NCBI GenBank assembly: GCA_017938285.1
Contig: JAGBBW010000103.1
Span: 1-54,498, forward strand
Reading direction: 5' to 3'
DNA from: Lachnospiraceae bacterium
Lineage (GTDB): Bacteria > Bacillota > Clostridia > Lachnospirales > Lachnospiraceae
Length of the DNA stretch: 54,498 nt
Of this stretch, positions 8,392 to 17,125 are shown piece by piece. The position numbers and the translations under genes were made by a program. Each line of letters begins with the position of its first letter. Positions within the stretch are counted from its first letter, which is position 1. The notes under the pieces were generated by a model that was not told the DNA's origin, ran no database searches, and worked only from the letters and a program-made list of their open reading frames with translations.

Positions 8392-8420
8392 AGTATAACA
8401 CAAAAAACTTTAGGTGTCAT
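8392..8420 (-). promoter_or_regulatory. sigma-A promoter of the 47-codon unit
   Basis: Minus strand: -35 ATGACA (8415-8420), a 17-base spacer, -10 TATACT (8392-8397). Each box matches consensus at five of six positions. It lies about 70 bases upstream of the small ORF. Confidence 0.65.
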
Positions 8421-8446
8421 TCAACCTGTGGTATAAATTTTCTTTT

Positions 8447-9952
8447 TTATTCCTGCATCAGGGAATTTATCAGTTCCATCGCTCTGTCCACGGTTGCCAC
8501 ATCTTTTGACTTTCCTTCGGAAGCAGTAAACACGGCAAACAGATACGGGTCATTATCCCACAGAATACCTGCATCGTGGTAGGAAGCCAGATAGCCAAAG
8601 CAGTCTCCTGACTTGTGGGAATAATCAATTCCTGTCAGTGTTTCTGTACCATAATTAAATGGTGTATTTGTACAGGCAGTTTTCAATACCGATGCCATTT
8701 CTGCACCGGACACCAGATAATCATATACTTCATTCCAGATTATAATGTAATCCTTTACTTTTACGGAATATCCCCATAGGTCCGACAATTTCAGGGAATT
8801 ACAGCCCAGCTCTGATACCATGGCATTATATTCGTCATAGCCGAAGTAATCCGTCAGTATTTCATACGCCACATTATCACTAATGGACAGACAGTAATTA
8901 ATCAGTTCACTGATGGTATACTGCGTTCCAAACGGCTGGTAGCGAATCTGTCCGGAACCTGTATGGTAATGTTTTTCTTCATAGGTCAGCAGCGTATTTC
9001 CATCTGCCAGCCCCGCATCAATCATCCGGCAGATATTCAGCATATAGCCAATTTTAATTGTACATGCAGAAAAATAGCCCTGGTTGGTATTGTAACTTAC
9101 TGCCTTTGTTCCGTCTTTTCTCCAGACAGCAATGGAGATTTTCTTATCATATCCTGCCAGAAGCGTTTCCAGCTCTGCCACCCTGGAATCTTCCGGAGTA
9201 ATATCTCCATACAACTGCAATGTTTTATCGTGTGAAGCCAGGTCCGTTGTCTGTACTGGTCCAATAAATTCAATAGCGGATGGCTCCTTTGGCGGTTCCG
9301 GCCGTAAACTTTCCTCCGGCAGTTCGGTCGTACCCAGGGCATCCACGGAAACATATTCATAAAATACATAACCGGAACGGATTCTTCCTCTGTCCGGGTA
9401 GGAAATATAGTACCAGTAATATCCGGTCGCCGGGTCCTGCTTTGCCTCCCAGATATTTACCTGGGTATGCTGATATACCTGGGAAACCCGGGAAAAATAT
9501 TTTCCGGCATCAGATCTGACATTTAACGCCTCTACATTAATAGTTCCCGTTCTCGGAAAAGTTCCCGCCACCACCTCTTCCACCGGGTCAATCAAAGGAT
9601 TGCTGGTCGGAGCCGGTGTTGGTTTACTCGTCGGCATTGCTGTTGGCTCCGGTACTGGTGTCGGAGTCACCGTCGGTTCCGGAACAGATGTTGCTGTCGG
9701 AGCAGTTGTTGGCTCCAAAGTAAGCGTTGGTTCCGGCGCAGGAGTTTTAGCAGCCGTCGGTTCCGGTGTTACTGTTGCCGTTACTGTTGGTGTCAGTGTT
9801 GGTTCCGGCAGCGGTGTTGATGTTGGTTCCGGTACTATTATTGTAATCGGTAGTTCTGTTGGTGTTGGTACTGCGGCTTTTTCTTTTGTTCCACAGCCAC
9901 CCAGCGCAGCCAGAGCCCCCATTAACAGAATCAGCTTTACTTTCTTTTTCAC
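8447..9952 (-). CDS. lipoprotein with SH3-like and class A beta-lactamase-like domains
   Basis: A 501-residue surface lipoprotein. A signal peptide ends in the lipobox LGGC (Cys-20). A Pro/Thr linker spans about 25-118. An SH3b-like segment covers about 135-205 (LNVRSDAG...YYWYYISYP). The C-terminal half is a beta-lactamase-like hydrolase fold. SDN (358-360) and KSG (447-449) are present and Lys-300 is kept, but the serine expected three residues before it is Cys-297 (SACTIK, codon TGT at 9062-9064). The protein may be a thiol enzyme or a non-catalytic cell-wall binding protein. The GTG start at 9952 follows AGGGGG by six bases. A cell-wall role is inferred from the SH3b domain. Confidence 0.85.
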   Translation of the reverse strand: MKKKVKLILLMGALAALGGCGTKEKAAVPTPTELPITIIVPEPTSTPLPEPTLTPTVTATVTPEPTAAKTPAPEPTLTLEPTTAPTATSVPEPTVTPTPVPEPTAMPTSKPTPAPTSNPLIDPVEEVVAGTFPRTGTINVEALNVRSDAGKYFSRVSQVYQHTQVNIWEAKQDPATGYYWYYISYPDRGRIRSGYVFYEYVSVDALGTTELPEESLRPEPPKEPSAIEFIGPVQTTDLASHDKTLQLYGDITPEDSRVAELETLLAGYDKKISIAVWRKDGTKAVSYNTNQGYFSACTIKIGYMLNICRMIDAGLADGNTLLTYEEKHYHTGSGQIRYQPFGTQYTISELINYCLSISDNVAYEILTDYFGYDEYNAMVSELGCNSLKLSDLWGYSVKVKDYIIIWNEVYDYLVSGAEMASVLKTACTNTPFNYGTETLTGIDYSHKSGDCFGYLASYHDAGILWDNDPYLFAVFTASEGKSKDVATVDRAMELINSLMQE

Positions 9953-10051
9953 TCTATACCCCCTGTACATTTCCGTGTTAAAAATCGCACCTGTGGTTCG
10001 AATTATAGCATACATCCTTTATGATATCAATATTTCCCAGCTATTCTTTTC

Positions 10052-10176
10052 CTAAGGAAGCACTGATTAATTCATTGCTTCCTTAGAAGCCTCCGGCGGA
10101 TCGCACGAATTTGCAGTAGAATTTGCAGCTTCGCTGCGCAAATTCGGCGTGGGAAACGCTTTAATCAGCGTTTCCC
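10052..10176. repeat. three-hairpin intergenic repeat element
   Basis: Three consecutive perfect inverted repeats: CTAAGGAAGCA/TGCTTCCTTAG (10052-10086), GAATTTGC/GCAAATTC (10119-10145) and GGGAAACGCT/AGCGTTTCCC (10151-10176). The outer arms are related to one another, like terminal inverted repeats. Partial relatives occur at 993-1010, 24931-24956 and 26152-26212. It overlaps the last codons and stop of the SDR gene. Confidence 0.7.
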
Positions 10177-10932
10177 TAACTTCCTTCTCTGCTGTCCCGA
10201 TGTAATCATCACGGACAGCTTTCTTGGGGAAATACGTCCCAGGGTTGTAGAAAGCTTCATCAGCAGAGTCGGTACAATCACCGTCCGGCGCTCTGCCATC
10301 TGATGCAGCGCATACCTGACACAATACTCCGGAGTGATTCCAGGCAGGGCAAATTCCACATTTGCCACCTCATTAAATTCTGTATCCACCGGTCCGGGAC
10401 AAAGCACTCCCACATAAACTGCGCTTTTCTGCTCCTTCAGTTCCTGTGCCACCGCCTGGGTCAGGCTGGTGACATAGGCCTTGGTTGCATAATACGTTGC
10501 CATATAAGGTCCTGCCGGAAGCAGACCAGCAGAGGAAGCCACATTTAAAATGTAACCCCGGTTCTCATTTTGAAGCTTCTGCAACATGAGTTTGAACAGC
10601 GTGTGCACTGCTTTCACATTCACATCTACCATAGAAAGCTCCTTGTCCAGGTCACCTTTCAAAAACAGACTACAGTCACCAAAACCCGCATTATTAATAA
10701 ATATATCAATTTTTTTGTCCCTGACTGCTTCGAAGAAACGCAGACATTCCTCTGTGCTGGATAAGTCCGCAGGAATGATTTCACACTCTGTCCCCAGTTC
10801 CTCCGCCAGTTGTTTCAGCCGGTCCTCTCTTCTTGCTGTCAGTATCAGTTTATAACCTTTTGCTGCCAGTTGTCTGGCAAACTCTGTTCCAAGACCGGCG
10901 CTGGCCCCGGTAATTACGGCATATTGTTTCAT
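10165..10932 (-). CDS. short-chain dehydrogenase/reductase
   Basis: A 255-residue classical SDR. The NAD(P)-binding motif TGASAGLG lies near the N-terminus. The adenine-ring Asp is in PADLSS, the NNAG motif in FINNAGFG, the catalytic Ser in NVASSAG and the YxxxK pair in YYATKAY. The ARRE after the second strand suggests NADP preference. The substrate is unknown; the family covers many alcohols and ketones. The ATG at 10932 has GGAGAGG six bases upstream. The C-terminal residues (RRKLGKR) and the stop are encoded inside a repeat hairpin, so the original tail may have been replaced. Confidence 0.88.
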   Translation of the reverse strand: MKQYAVITGASAGLGTEFARQLAAKGYKLILTARREDRLKQLAEELGTECEIIPADLSSTEECLRFFEAVRDKKIDIFINNAGFGDCSLFLKGDLDKELSMVDVNVKAVHTLFKLMLQKLQNENRGYILNVASSAGLLPAGPYMATYYATKAYVTSLTQAVAQELKEQKSAVYVGVLCPGPVDTEFNEVANVEFALPGITPEYCVRYALHQMAERRTVIVPTLLMKLSTTLGRISPRKLSVMITSGQQRRKLGKR

Positions 10933-10980
10933 AACACACCTCTCCTTTTCCATCATTTTCAGAGGATTCCATCTTGTCTT

Positions 10981-11526
10981 TTATAATATGATCCAATATT
11001 TCTCCAGCCATACACCTTCAATATGTTCATATACTTTTTCTTCAAATACACCGCCACAGGCCAGTATTGTCCGCCGGCTTGGCTCATTCTCCACCAGACA
11101 GGACACCAGGACTTTATCCAGATGCAGTTCCTCCCGGCAGTAATTCAGCGCCAGCTTCAGCATTTTAATTGCGTACCCCTTCCGGCGTTCTGTCGGCCGC
11201 ACGGAATACCCGATGTTTCCAGCAAAATTACGCAGATACTCATTCAGATGATGACGCACCTGAATCATACCATAAATTCGTTTTGATTCCGTATCGGTCA
11301 GTACAAACTGCGTCGCCGGGACCCGGTCCTCCGGTGTAGTTTTCGGATTTTCCCGCAGTTTATTATAATTCAGCCATTCCAGTGGATTCTCCGTTCGCTT
11401 TAATACTCCGGTTCCATCCATGGAACTGTCCGCCAGCAGCATTTCTTCCCGGTAGGACTTTATTTCCTCCGCATAAGTAATGTCTGGTCTGACTAATATT
11501 ACATTGTCTTTCCCCCAAGGTACCAT
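10981..11526 (-). CDS. GNAT-family N-acetyltransferase
   Basis: A 181-residue GNAT protein. The acetyl-CoA binding region reads SVRPTERRKGYAIKMLKLAL, with the R/Q-x-x-G-x-G/A pattern (RRKGYA). Motif B follows (LVSCLVENEPSRRTILACGG). The Asn and Arg of NEPSRRTI resemble the RimJ/RimL side of the superfamily. The substrate cannot be told. AAGGA lies shortly before the ATG. It sits between the MATE exporter and the SDR gene on the same strand and may be co-transcribed with them. Confidence 0.85.
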   Translation of the reverse strand: MVPWGKDNVILVRPDITYAEEIKSYREEMLLADSSMDGTGVLKRTENPLEWLNYNKLRENPKTTPEDRVPATQFVLTDTESKRIYGMIQVRHHLNEYLRNFAGNIGYSVRPTERRKGYAIKMLKLALNYCREELHLDKVLVSCLVENEPSRRTILACGGVFEEKVYEHIEGVWLEKYWIIL

Positions 11527-11551
11527 GTTATTCCTTCTCTTTTCCTATTGC

Positions 11552-12949
11552 TTATCTGACATCAGCCATTCCGAACGCTTTCTTTTTCCATTTTCCCCTG
11601 ATATAAAAGAACGTTGTCAGCAGTGCACCCAGCAGCCAGGAGCAGAGCAGGGAAATAAATACGCATCTCTGGTCTCCATTTGGCATTTCCGGAGTTTTCG
11701 TCACATGTGCCAGTGTATAAGCAATCGGCACACGTACCAGAACGGTTGTAAACAGAGAAATCCACATCGGAGTCAGTGTATCTCCGGCACCACGCATAAC
11801 ACCGGACAAACTCTGGGTCACTGCCATGGCAATATAACCGGCTGCAATAATTCCCATCATGTTACGGCTTAACTCCACCAGTTCTGCCGTATCTGTAAAA
11901 ATTCCCATCAGCTGCTTACCAAACAGAAGAATCATGGTAGTCATAAACGTAGAAGTGAGTACTGCCACCAGCGTACCCTGTTTGGCACCTTTCACTACAC
12001 GGTCATATTTTCCGGCACCTACATTCTGCCCGGCGTAGGTAGTCATAGCTGTACCAAAGGAAAAGTTCGGCAGCATGGCAAAACCATCCACACGCATAAC
12101 AATAACATTCGCCGCAATAAACATTTCACCAAAGCTGTTGGTCAGAGACTGTACAATAATCATTGCCAGGGACATAATTGCCTGGGTCAGACCAGATGGT
12201 ACACCCAGTTTAATCACACCCATGGAAAACTTTTTGTTTAACTTCATATACTGTGGCTTCATATCAAACAAATCCATCATTTTTGTCAGACGGCGGTAAC
12301 AAAGCATTGCAGAAACCGCCTGTGCAATAATCGTTGCCCAGGCTACTCCGGCAACACCCATGCCAAACTGTGCCACAAATAATAAGTCCAGTACAATATT
12401 AATCACCGTCGCAACCAGCAGATATAGCAAAGAGGAAAACGCATCGCCAAGACCACGCAGTATACCGCCCAGAATATTATAGTAGGCACTGCCGATACAA
12501 CCCACCAGCAGAATCAGCAGATAAGAGTGACACCAGTCCAGAATACTTTCCGGTGTTTTTAACATTACAAGCATCGGACGGGTCACAAAGACTGCCAGTA
12601 TCATGATAATTACTGACGCAATGGCCGTCAGGGTAATACAGTTTCCAATTGTATACGAAAGTTCTTCCCTCTGCTTCGCACCGAAATACTGGGAAACCAA
12701 AATTCCGGCACCCATACTGATACCAACAAATAATACCAGCAGCAGATTCAGAATCGGCGCAGAACTTCCAACCGCCGACAATGCGTTATCGCCCACATAT
12801 TTTCCAACTACAATACTGTCTACTGTACTGTACAACTGCTGTGCAATATTTCCAATCAGCATTGGCAGGGTAAACATCACAATCTGCTTCCACGGTGCGC
12901 CAACGGTCATATCCGTAGCCTGAAACAACTTCTTCACACGTGCTAACAT
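11552..12949 (-). CDS. MATE-family multidrug/Na+ antiporter
   Basis: A 465-residue protein with about twelve membrane segments in two similar halves, as in MATE (NorM/DinF-type) exporters. Typical opening: WKQIVMFTLPMLIGNIAQQLYSTVDSIVVGKYVG. The second half has VIKLGVPSGLTQAIMS and FGTAMTTYAGQNVGAGK. It probably exports cationic compounds using a Na+ or H+ gradient. AAGGAG lies nine bases before the ATG. No local regulator is adjacent. Confidence 0.92.
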   Translation of the reverse strand: MLARVKKLFQATDMTVGAPWKQIVMFTLPMLIGNIAQQLYSTVDSIVVGKYVGDNALSAVGSSAPILNLLLVLFVGISMGAGILVSQYFGAKQREELSYTIGNCITLTAIASVIIMILAVFVTRPMLVMLKTPESILDWCHSYLLILLVGCIGSAYYNILGGILRGLGDAFSSLLYLLVATVINIVLDLLFVAQFGMGVAGVAWATIIAQAVSAMLCYRRLTKMMDLFDMKPQYMKLNKKFSMGVIKLGVPSGLTQAIMSLAMIIVQSLTNSFGEMFIAANVIVMRVDGFAMLPNFSFGTAMTTYAGQNVGAGKYDRVVKGAKQGTLVAVLTSTFMTTMILLFGKQLMGIFTDTAELVELSRNMMGIIAAGYIAMAVTQSLSGVMRGAGDTLTPMWISLFTTVLVRVPIAYTLAHVTKTPEMPNGDQRCVFISLLCSWLLGALLTTFFYIRGKWKKKAFGMADVR

Positions 12950-13077
12950 GTTCTTTTTCTCCTTTTCTTCCTGGAAGCCATTTCTTCGTTCTGTGCTTCC
13001 TTTCGTATCCGGGATTTCCTGCCGCAGCAGACAAAATCCTTTTTAAATTCTGTGTTCTTACAATTTCCTGACTTTTA

Positions 13078-14658
13078 CTACTTCTTGTTCGCTGGCTCCA
13101 CATTAATGCTCTTGCCTTTAATTTTAGAGTTTTTCATCACCTGGATGACTTCTGCGGCATACTCTCTTGGAACCTCAACAAACGTATATTTATCGTACAT
13201 GTCAATGCTGCCAATCAGTTTGCCCGGCATACCGGTTTCCCCTGCAATGGCACCAAGAATATCGCCTGGACGCACCTTCTGCTTCTTACCAAGATTAATG
13301 AACAGACGGACCATTCCGGCTTCTGCACCGGTATCACCAAATTCCATTCCCGCCTGCTGCTCCAGGGAAGTATCCGAATCACCCATCTGCATTTTTAAGA
13401 AAGCTGCTGCCACTTCCAGGGAGGTAATTTCACACTCGTTCACCCGCTCCTCAATCAGACGCATCATTTCCTCTAAATCATTATTTTCAATAACATCACA
13501 GACACGGTCCATAATTTTCTCTGCCTTGATGGCGCTGACATCGTTTAAGGACGGAATCGGCTGTAAATGAATCTTTGTTTTACAGTAGCGCATGATATCC
13601 TTTAATTTGTAAATTTCACGCCCTACCACAAAGTTAAACGCACGACCGGTTCTTCCCGCACGGCCGGTACGTCCGATACGATGCACATAATACTCGTCAT
13701 CCTGCGGAATATCATAGTTGAATACCGCTTCCACATCATCCACGTCAATACCTCTGGCCGCCACATCCGTTGCCACCAGAATATCCGTCTTACCGTTACG
13801 GAACGTGTCCATGACACGGTCACGCTGCACCTGTTTTAAATCTCCATGCAGAGCCTCGGCAAAATATCCACGCAGCTGCAGGGCAGACACCAGCTCATCC
13901 ACCTGCCTCTTGGTATTACAGAATACAAGAGAAAGCTTTGGGTCATACATATCCAGCAGACGGCAAAGCACTTCCAGCTTGGTATTTGGTCTTACTTCAT
14001 AATAATACTGCTCAATCTTCGGTACGGTAAGCTCTTTCTTTACTACTTTTACCAGAGCTGCATCCTTCTGATAAGTGCCTACAATCTCCATAATCGGCTT
14101 TGGCATGGTAGCAGAAAACAGCAGTGTCTGACGTTCTTCCGGCAGATCCTTCAGTATTGTTTCAATATCTTCACGGAATCCCATGTTTAACATTTCGTCC
14201 GCCTCATCCAGTGTAATCATACGAACCTGGTCCATCTTTAACGTATGACGGCGCATGTGATCCATGACACGTCCCGGCGTACCAATCACAATCTGCACGC
14301 CGCCCTTTAAGGACCGGATCTGCTTGGAAATATCCTGACCGCCGTAAATCGGCAGAACTTTAATGCCATGCAGGAATTTTGCCAGTTTTCTGATTTCTTC
14401 TGCCACCTGGATGGCAAGTTCCCTGGTCGGACACAAAATCAGTGCCTGCAATGCCTTACTCTTTGGATTTACCATCTGTAACATCGGAATACCAAAAGCG
14501 GCTGTCTTTCCAGTACCAGTCTGGGCCTGACCGATAATATCCCTTCCTTCCAGAACCACCGGAATGGCTTCTGCCTGAATCGGTGTCATTTCTTCAAATC
14601 CCATTTCCTGTACAGCACGCAGAATCGGTGCCTGTAATTCCATTTCATCAAATCTCAT
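13078..14658 (-). CDS. DEAD-box ATP-dependent RNA helicase, DeaD/CsdA-like
   Basis: A 526-residue RNA helicase. Motifs in order: Q motif (TPIQAEAIP), Walker A (AQTGTGKT), PTRELAIQ, GTPGR, DEAD (TLDEADEML), SAT (LFSATMP), VATDVAARGID and HRIGRTGRAGRTG. The C-terminus (about 440-515) is a DbpA/CsdA-type RNA-binding domain (VRLFINLGKKQKVRPGDILG...). It probably remodels rRNA or structured mRNA. GGAGAG lies ten bases before the ATG. Confidence 0.93.
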   Translation of the reverse strand: MRFDEMELQAPILRAVQEMGFEEMTPIQAEAIPVVLEGRDIIGQAQTGTGKTAAFGIPMLQMVNPKSKALQALILCPTRELAIQVAEEIRKLAKFLHGIKVLPIYGGQDISKQIRSLKGGVQIVIGTPGRVMDHMRRHTLKMDQVRMITLDEADEMLNMGFREDIETILKDLPEERQTLLFSATMPKPIMEIVGTYQKDAALVKVVKKELTVPKIEQYYYEVRPNTKLEVLCRLLDMYDPKLSLVFCNTKRQVDELVSALQLRGYFAEALHGDLKQVQRDRVMDTFRNGKTDILVATDVAARGIDVDDVEAVFNYDIPQDDEYYVHRIGRTGRAGRTGRAFNFVVGREIYKLKDIMRYCKTKIHLQPIPSLNDVSAIKAEKIMDRVCDVIENNDLEEMMRLIEERVNECEITSLEVAAAFLKMQMGDSDTSLEQQAGMEFGDTGAEAGMVRLFINLGKKQKVRPGDILGAIAGETGMPGKLIGSIDMYDKYTFVEVPREYAAEVIQVMKNSKIKGKSINVEPANKK

Positions 14659-14781
14659 ATATTCTTTATTCTCTCCATTTCTAATTGCACTAAAGAATTA
14701 GTTTAACATGGATTTTTATGAACGTCAAGAGGCGGATTTCAATTCCTTTCCGTTGTTACTGTAAAACCAATATATAAAACA

Positions 14782-14949
14782 AAGTGGACAAGTCCACTTC
14801 AGCTCCCTGAATCCCTCACACATGAGGGACTTGTTCCCTTTGCGCGCCGAGCACGGTCAGCCTTGCTGACATTTTCCTTTCGTGCGAGTGCGCATCAAAT
14901 TTTTATTACATAGGACAGTTCTTTGAACTGTCCTATGTAATAAAAATTT
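14782..14949. repeat. array of four perfect hairpins
   Basis: The 14659-15010 gap holds no gene but four successive inverted repeats: AAGTGGAC/GTCCACTT (14782-14799), CCCTCA/TGAGGG (14813-14828), GTCAGC/GCTGAC (14856-14870), and a 24-bp perfect palindrome arm pair with a 5-base loop (14897-14949; core TACATAGGACAGTT). The last stem is A/T-rich at its base and can terminate transcription from either side. A related hairpin lies at 51811-51853. Confidence 0.75.
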
Positions 14950-15010
14950 CTCCTGTGGAAGATAACAAATATCCTGCCACAGGAGAACCAGACTACTGCC
15001 CTATTGTAAA

Positions 15011-16381
15011 TTATTCCAATTCGATAATTTTATATCCCCGTTTTCCGTTCCGCTTTACGTGATACATCAGTTCATCTGCTGCCTGATACAGCTTATTTAT
15101 CTCTGTCGTTCCCGACCCTGTCACACAGCCAATGGAAAGTGAAGACTGACTATCCGGATAATGCGCTTCAATAAAAGCACAGTAACTCCTCTGCAGGGAC
15201 TGGAATACTCTCTCAATAAACCGCTTATCCAGCTGGAACGGAACAAACGCAATAAACTCATCTCCGCCAAACCGTGCCAGTAAAGTCCGTCTGCCAAAAT
15301 GTCTTTTTGCCAGCTCCGCAAAGGTCTGCAGGGCATGATCCCCTGCCTGATGATTATACAAATCATTCAGTTGCTTTAAATTGTCCACATCCAGTATCGC
15401 AAATGTACAGGATGTTCCTGGCAGCAGCACTTCTTTCATGTTGCGAAGAGCGCCCCGGCGGTTATACAGCCCGGTTAGTTCATCCCGGACAGACTCCTGC
15501 AGCAGCACATCCCGCAGCTTCACATTTTCCGTCATATCCAGCAATACACAGATGACAATTTCCCTCTGGTCCGGTGTGGTTACAATACGACCCATATCAT
15601 ATACGGACATATACTCTCCGTTTTTCCTCTGTATTCTGTACTCGATTTCATACTGCGTACCAACCGCACAGCTCTCCATAATTTTCTGGCTTACCAAAGC
15701 CTGGTCCTCCGGATGAATTCCGTTCAACGCCAGTCCGCCTACTGCTTCGTTATATTCCTCATAGCTGGAATATCCAAGCATTTCCAGAAACTTATCATTT
15801 ACAAAATAAATCGGGAAACCATCTTCGGCATAGCCACTGATAATACCTCCCGGCATATTCTGGCACATAATATCAAAGACCCGCTGTGCCTCCCGCACTT
15901 TATCCATCGTCGTATTCTCTGTGGCAAACCGTAAAGGAAACATCGTTTTAACCGCAGAAAAGTAACTTGTCTCCGACATATGCAGGGATGTCAGTTTCCC
16001 AGAGGATCCGTTCTGTTTCAGACATCCGGAAAAATGTGTTGCATAATATTGTTTCTCCCCCTGCTCATCCAGAAAAACCAGATTGAGATTTGCAAAAAAT
16101 TCCCATATTCCTTCTGTGATTTCCTTGGCATGAAATGCTTTAATTTCATAGGGAATTGTCTCTGGAAACAGATTCTGCTTCCTTTGCAGCATCTGAAAGA
16201 CTTCACCACGTCCTACTGCAACATCACTCTCCCCGGTTCCGGAACTAAATACTTCCTCATCCAGCATGGCAAACGTTTTTTCCAGATTTCTTTCTGCAAA
16301 ATGACTGTCTAAAAAAGTTTTCAATGTCAGATATACCGGAAACTCTTTATATCCTTCTGTTTTATGCGAAAAGTAGTTCAT
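15011..16381 (-). CDS. NTF2-like/PAS/GGDEF diguanylate cyclase
   Basis: A 456-residue soluble protein. Residues 1-150 resemble an NTF2/SnoaL-like sensory fold (FLDSHFAERNLEKTFAMLDEE). A PAS domain follows (about 165-285; VFDIMCQNMPGG...YRIQRKNGEY). The C-terminal GGDEF domain (from DELTGLYNRRG) has an intact ARFGGDEF signature, so cyclic-di-GMP synthesis is expected. The RxxD inhibitory site is not seen at the usual place before the motif. It is not operonic with the divergent MarR gene. Confidence 0.88.
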   Translation of the reverse strand: MNYFSHKTEGYKEFPVYLTLKTFLDSHFAERNLEKTFAMLDEEVFSSGTGESDVAVGRGEVFQMLQRKQNLFPETIPYEIKAFHAKEITEGIWEFFANLNLVFLDEQGEKQYYATHFSGCLKQNGSSGKLTSLHMSETSYFSAVKTMFPLRFATENTTMDKVREAQRVFDIMCQNMPGGIISGYAEDGFPIYFVNDKFLEMLGYSSYEEYNEAVGGLALNGIHPEDQALVSQKIMESCAVGTQYEIEYRIQRKNGEYMSVYDMGRIVTTPDQREIVICVLLDMTENVKLRDVLLQESVRDELTGLYNRRGALRNMKEVLLPGTSCTFAILDVDNLKQLNDLYNHQAGDHALQTFAELAKRHFGRRTLLARFGGDEFIAFVPFQLDKRFIERVFQSLQRSYCAFIEAHYPDSQSSLSIGCVTGSGTTEINKLYQAADELMYHVKRNGKRGYKIIELE

Positions 16382-16507
16382 TTCTTCCTCCAGATGTATT
16401 AGTTCTCTAAATACACATACTGCTTTTATTATAACACTTTTTTATCTGGCAGGAAAGAAATTTTTCCATTTTTCCGCTATTCAATATTTCCTATTGACAA
16501 CATTTAA

Positions 16508-16540
16508 GTAATATGTTACCATTTTTCAGTAATATATTAC
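16508..16540 (+). promoter_or_regulatory. twin palindromic operator before the marR gene
   Basis: Two 12-bp sites, GTAATATGTTAC (16508-16519) and the perfect palindrome GTAATATATTAC (16529-16540). Their centres are 21 bp apart, two helical turns, so they face the same side of the DNA. A TTGACA box lies just upstream (16494-16499). The sites lie 26 bases before the marR start, which fits MarR autorepression. Confidence 0.7.
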
Positions 16541-16565
16541 CTATTGGTTTAAAAAGGAGCACCCC

Positions 16566-17045
16566 ATGGATTTTAAAGAGATTATGCAGCATAAAAATAT
16601 TGATTTTACCGGAATGGAAGAATCCTATTTTCTTCTTGGACTTCTCAGTGCCTTTGACAACCGCTTTCAGGCAGTTGCCGACAGGCTGATTGGAGAAATC
16701 AGCTGGAAGCAGTTTTTTGCCATTATCTGTATCAATTTATGTAAGGAAAGTCCATCATTAAAAGAACTGGCAGACATTATGGGCGGCTCCCACCAGAACA
16801 CCAAACAGATTTTACTCAAACTGGAGAAAAAGGGGTTCGTTTCCATCACTCCGGACCCGGACGACAAACGAAAACAGCGTATTTCCCTCACGGAACAGTG
16901 CCTACAGTTCTGTGCGGAAAATGACGAACAAAGTACCCTTGCCATTAATACCATGTTTCACAATATTCCAAACGAGCAGCTGCGAATTACGATTCAGACC
17001 ATTATGCAGATGGAAGAGAATTTGAAAAATTTATACGGTGAATAA
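16566..17045 (+). CDS. MarR-family transcription regulator
   Basis: A 159-residue winged-helix protein of MarR type. The recognition helix region is PSLKELADIMGGSHQNTKQI and the wing is PDPDDKRKQRISLTE, the usual D-x-R-D-K-R-x-x-x-x-L-T pattern. A long C-terminal dimerisation helix follows. AAAGGAG precedes the ATG at 16566. It heads a three-gene plus-strand group with a flavodoxin-like protein and a methyltransferase, which are its probable targets. Twin palindromes upstream suggest autoregulation. Confidence 0.9.
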   Translation: MDFKEIMQHKNIDFTGMEESYFLLGLLSAFDNRFQAVADRLIGEISWKQFFAIICINLCKESPSLKELADIMGGSHQNTKQILLKLEKKGFVSITPDPDDKRKQRISLTEQCLQFCAENDEQSTLAINTMFHNIPNEQLRITIQTIMQMEENLKNLYGE

Positions 17046-17125
17046 GTTTTATACCAGCCGCCATTGCCACTATAAAAACACAGCATTGCATTTTTCAATT
17101 ACCAGAAAACAAGGAGGACTCACTT

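Noticed and set aside
9600-10055. Gly/Val/Ser-rich 151-codon frame on the plus strand
   Set aside because: It is the complement of the Pro/Thr linker of the lipoprotein; low-complexity shadow without a ribosome binding site.
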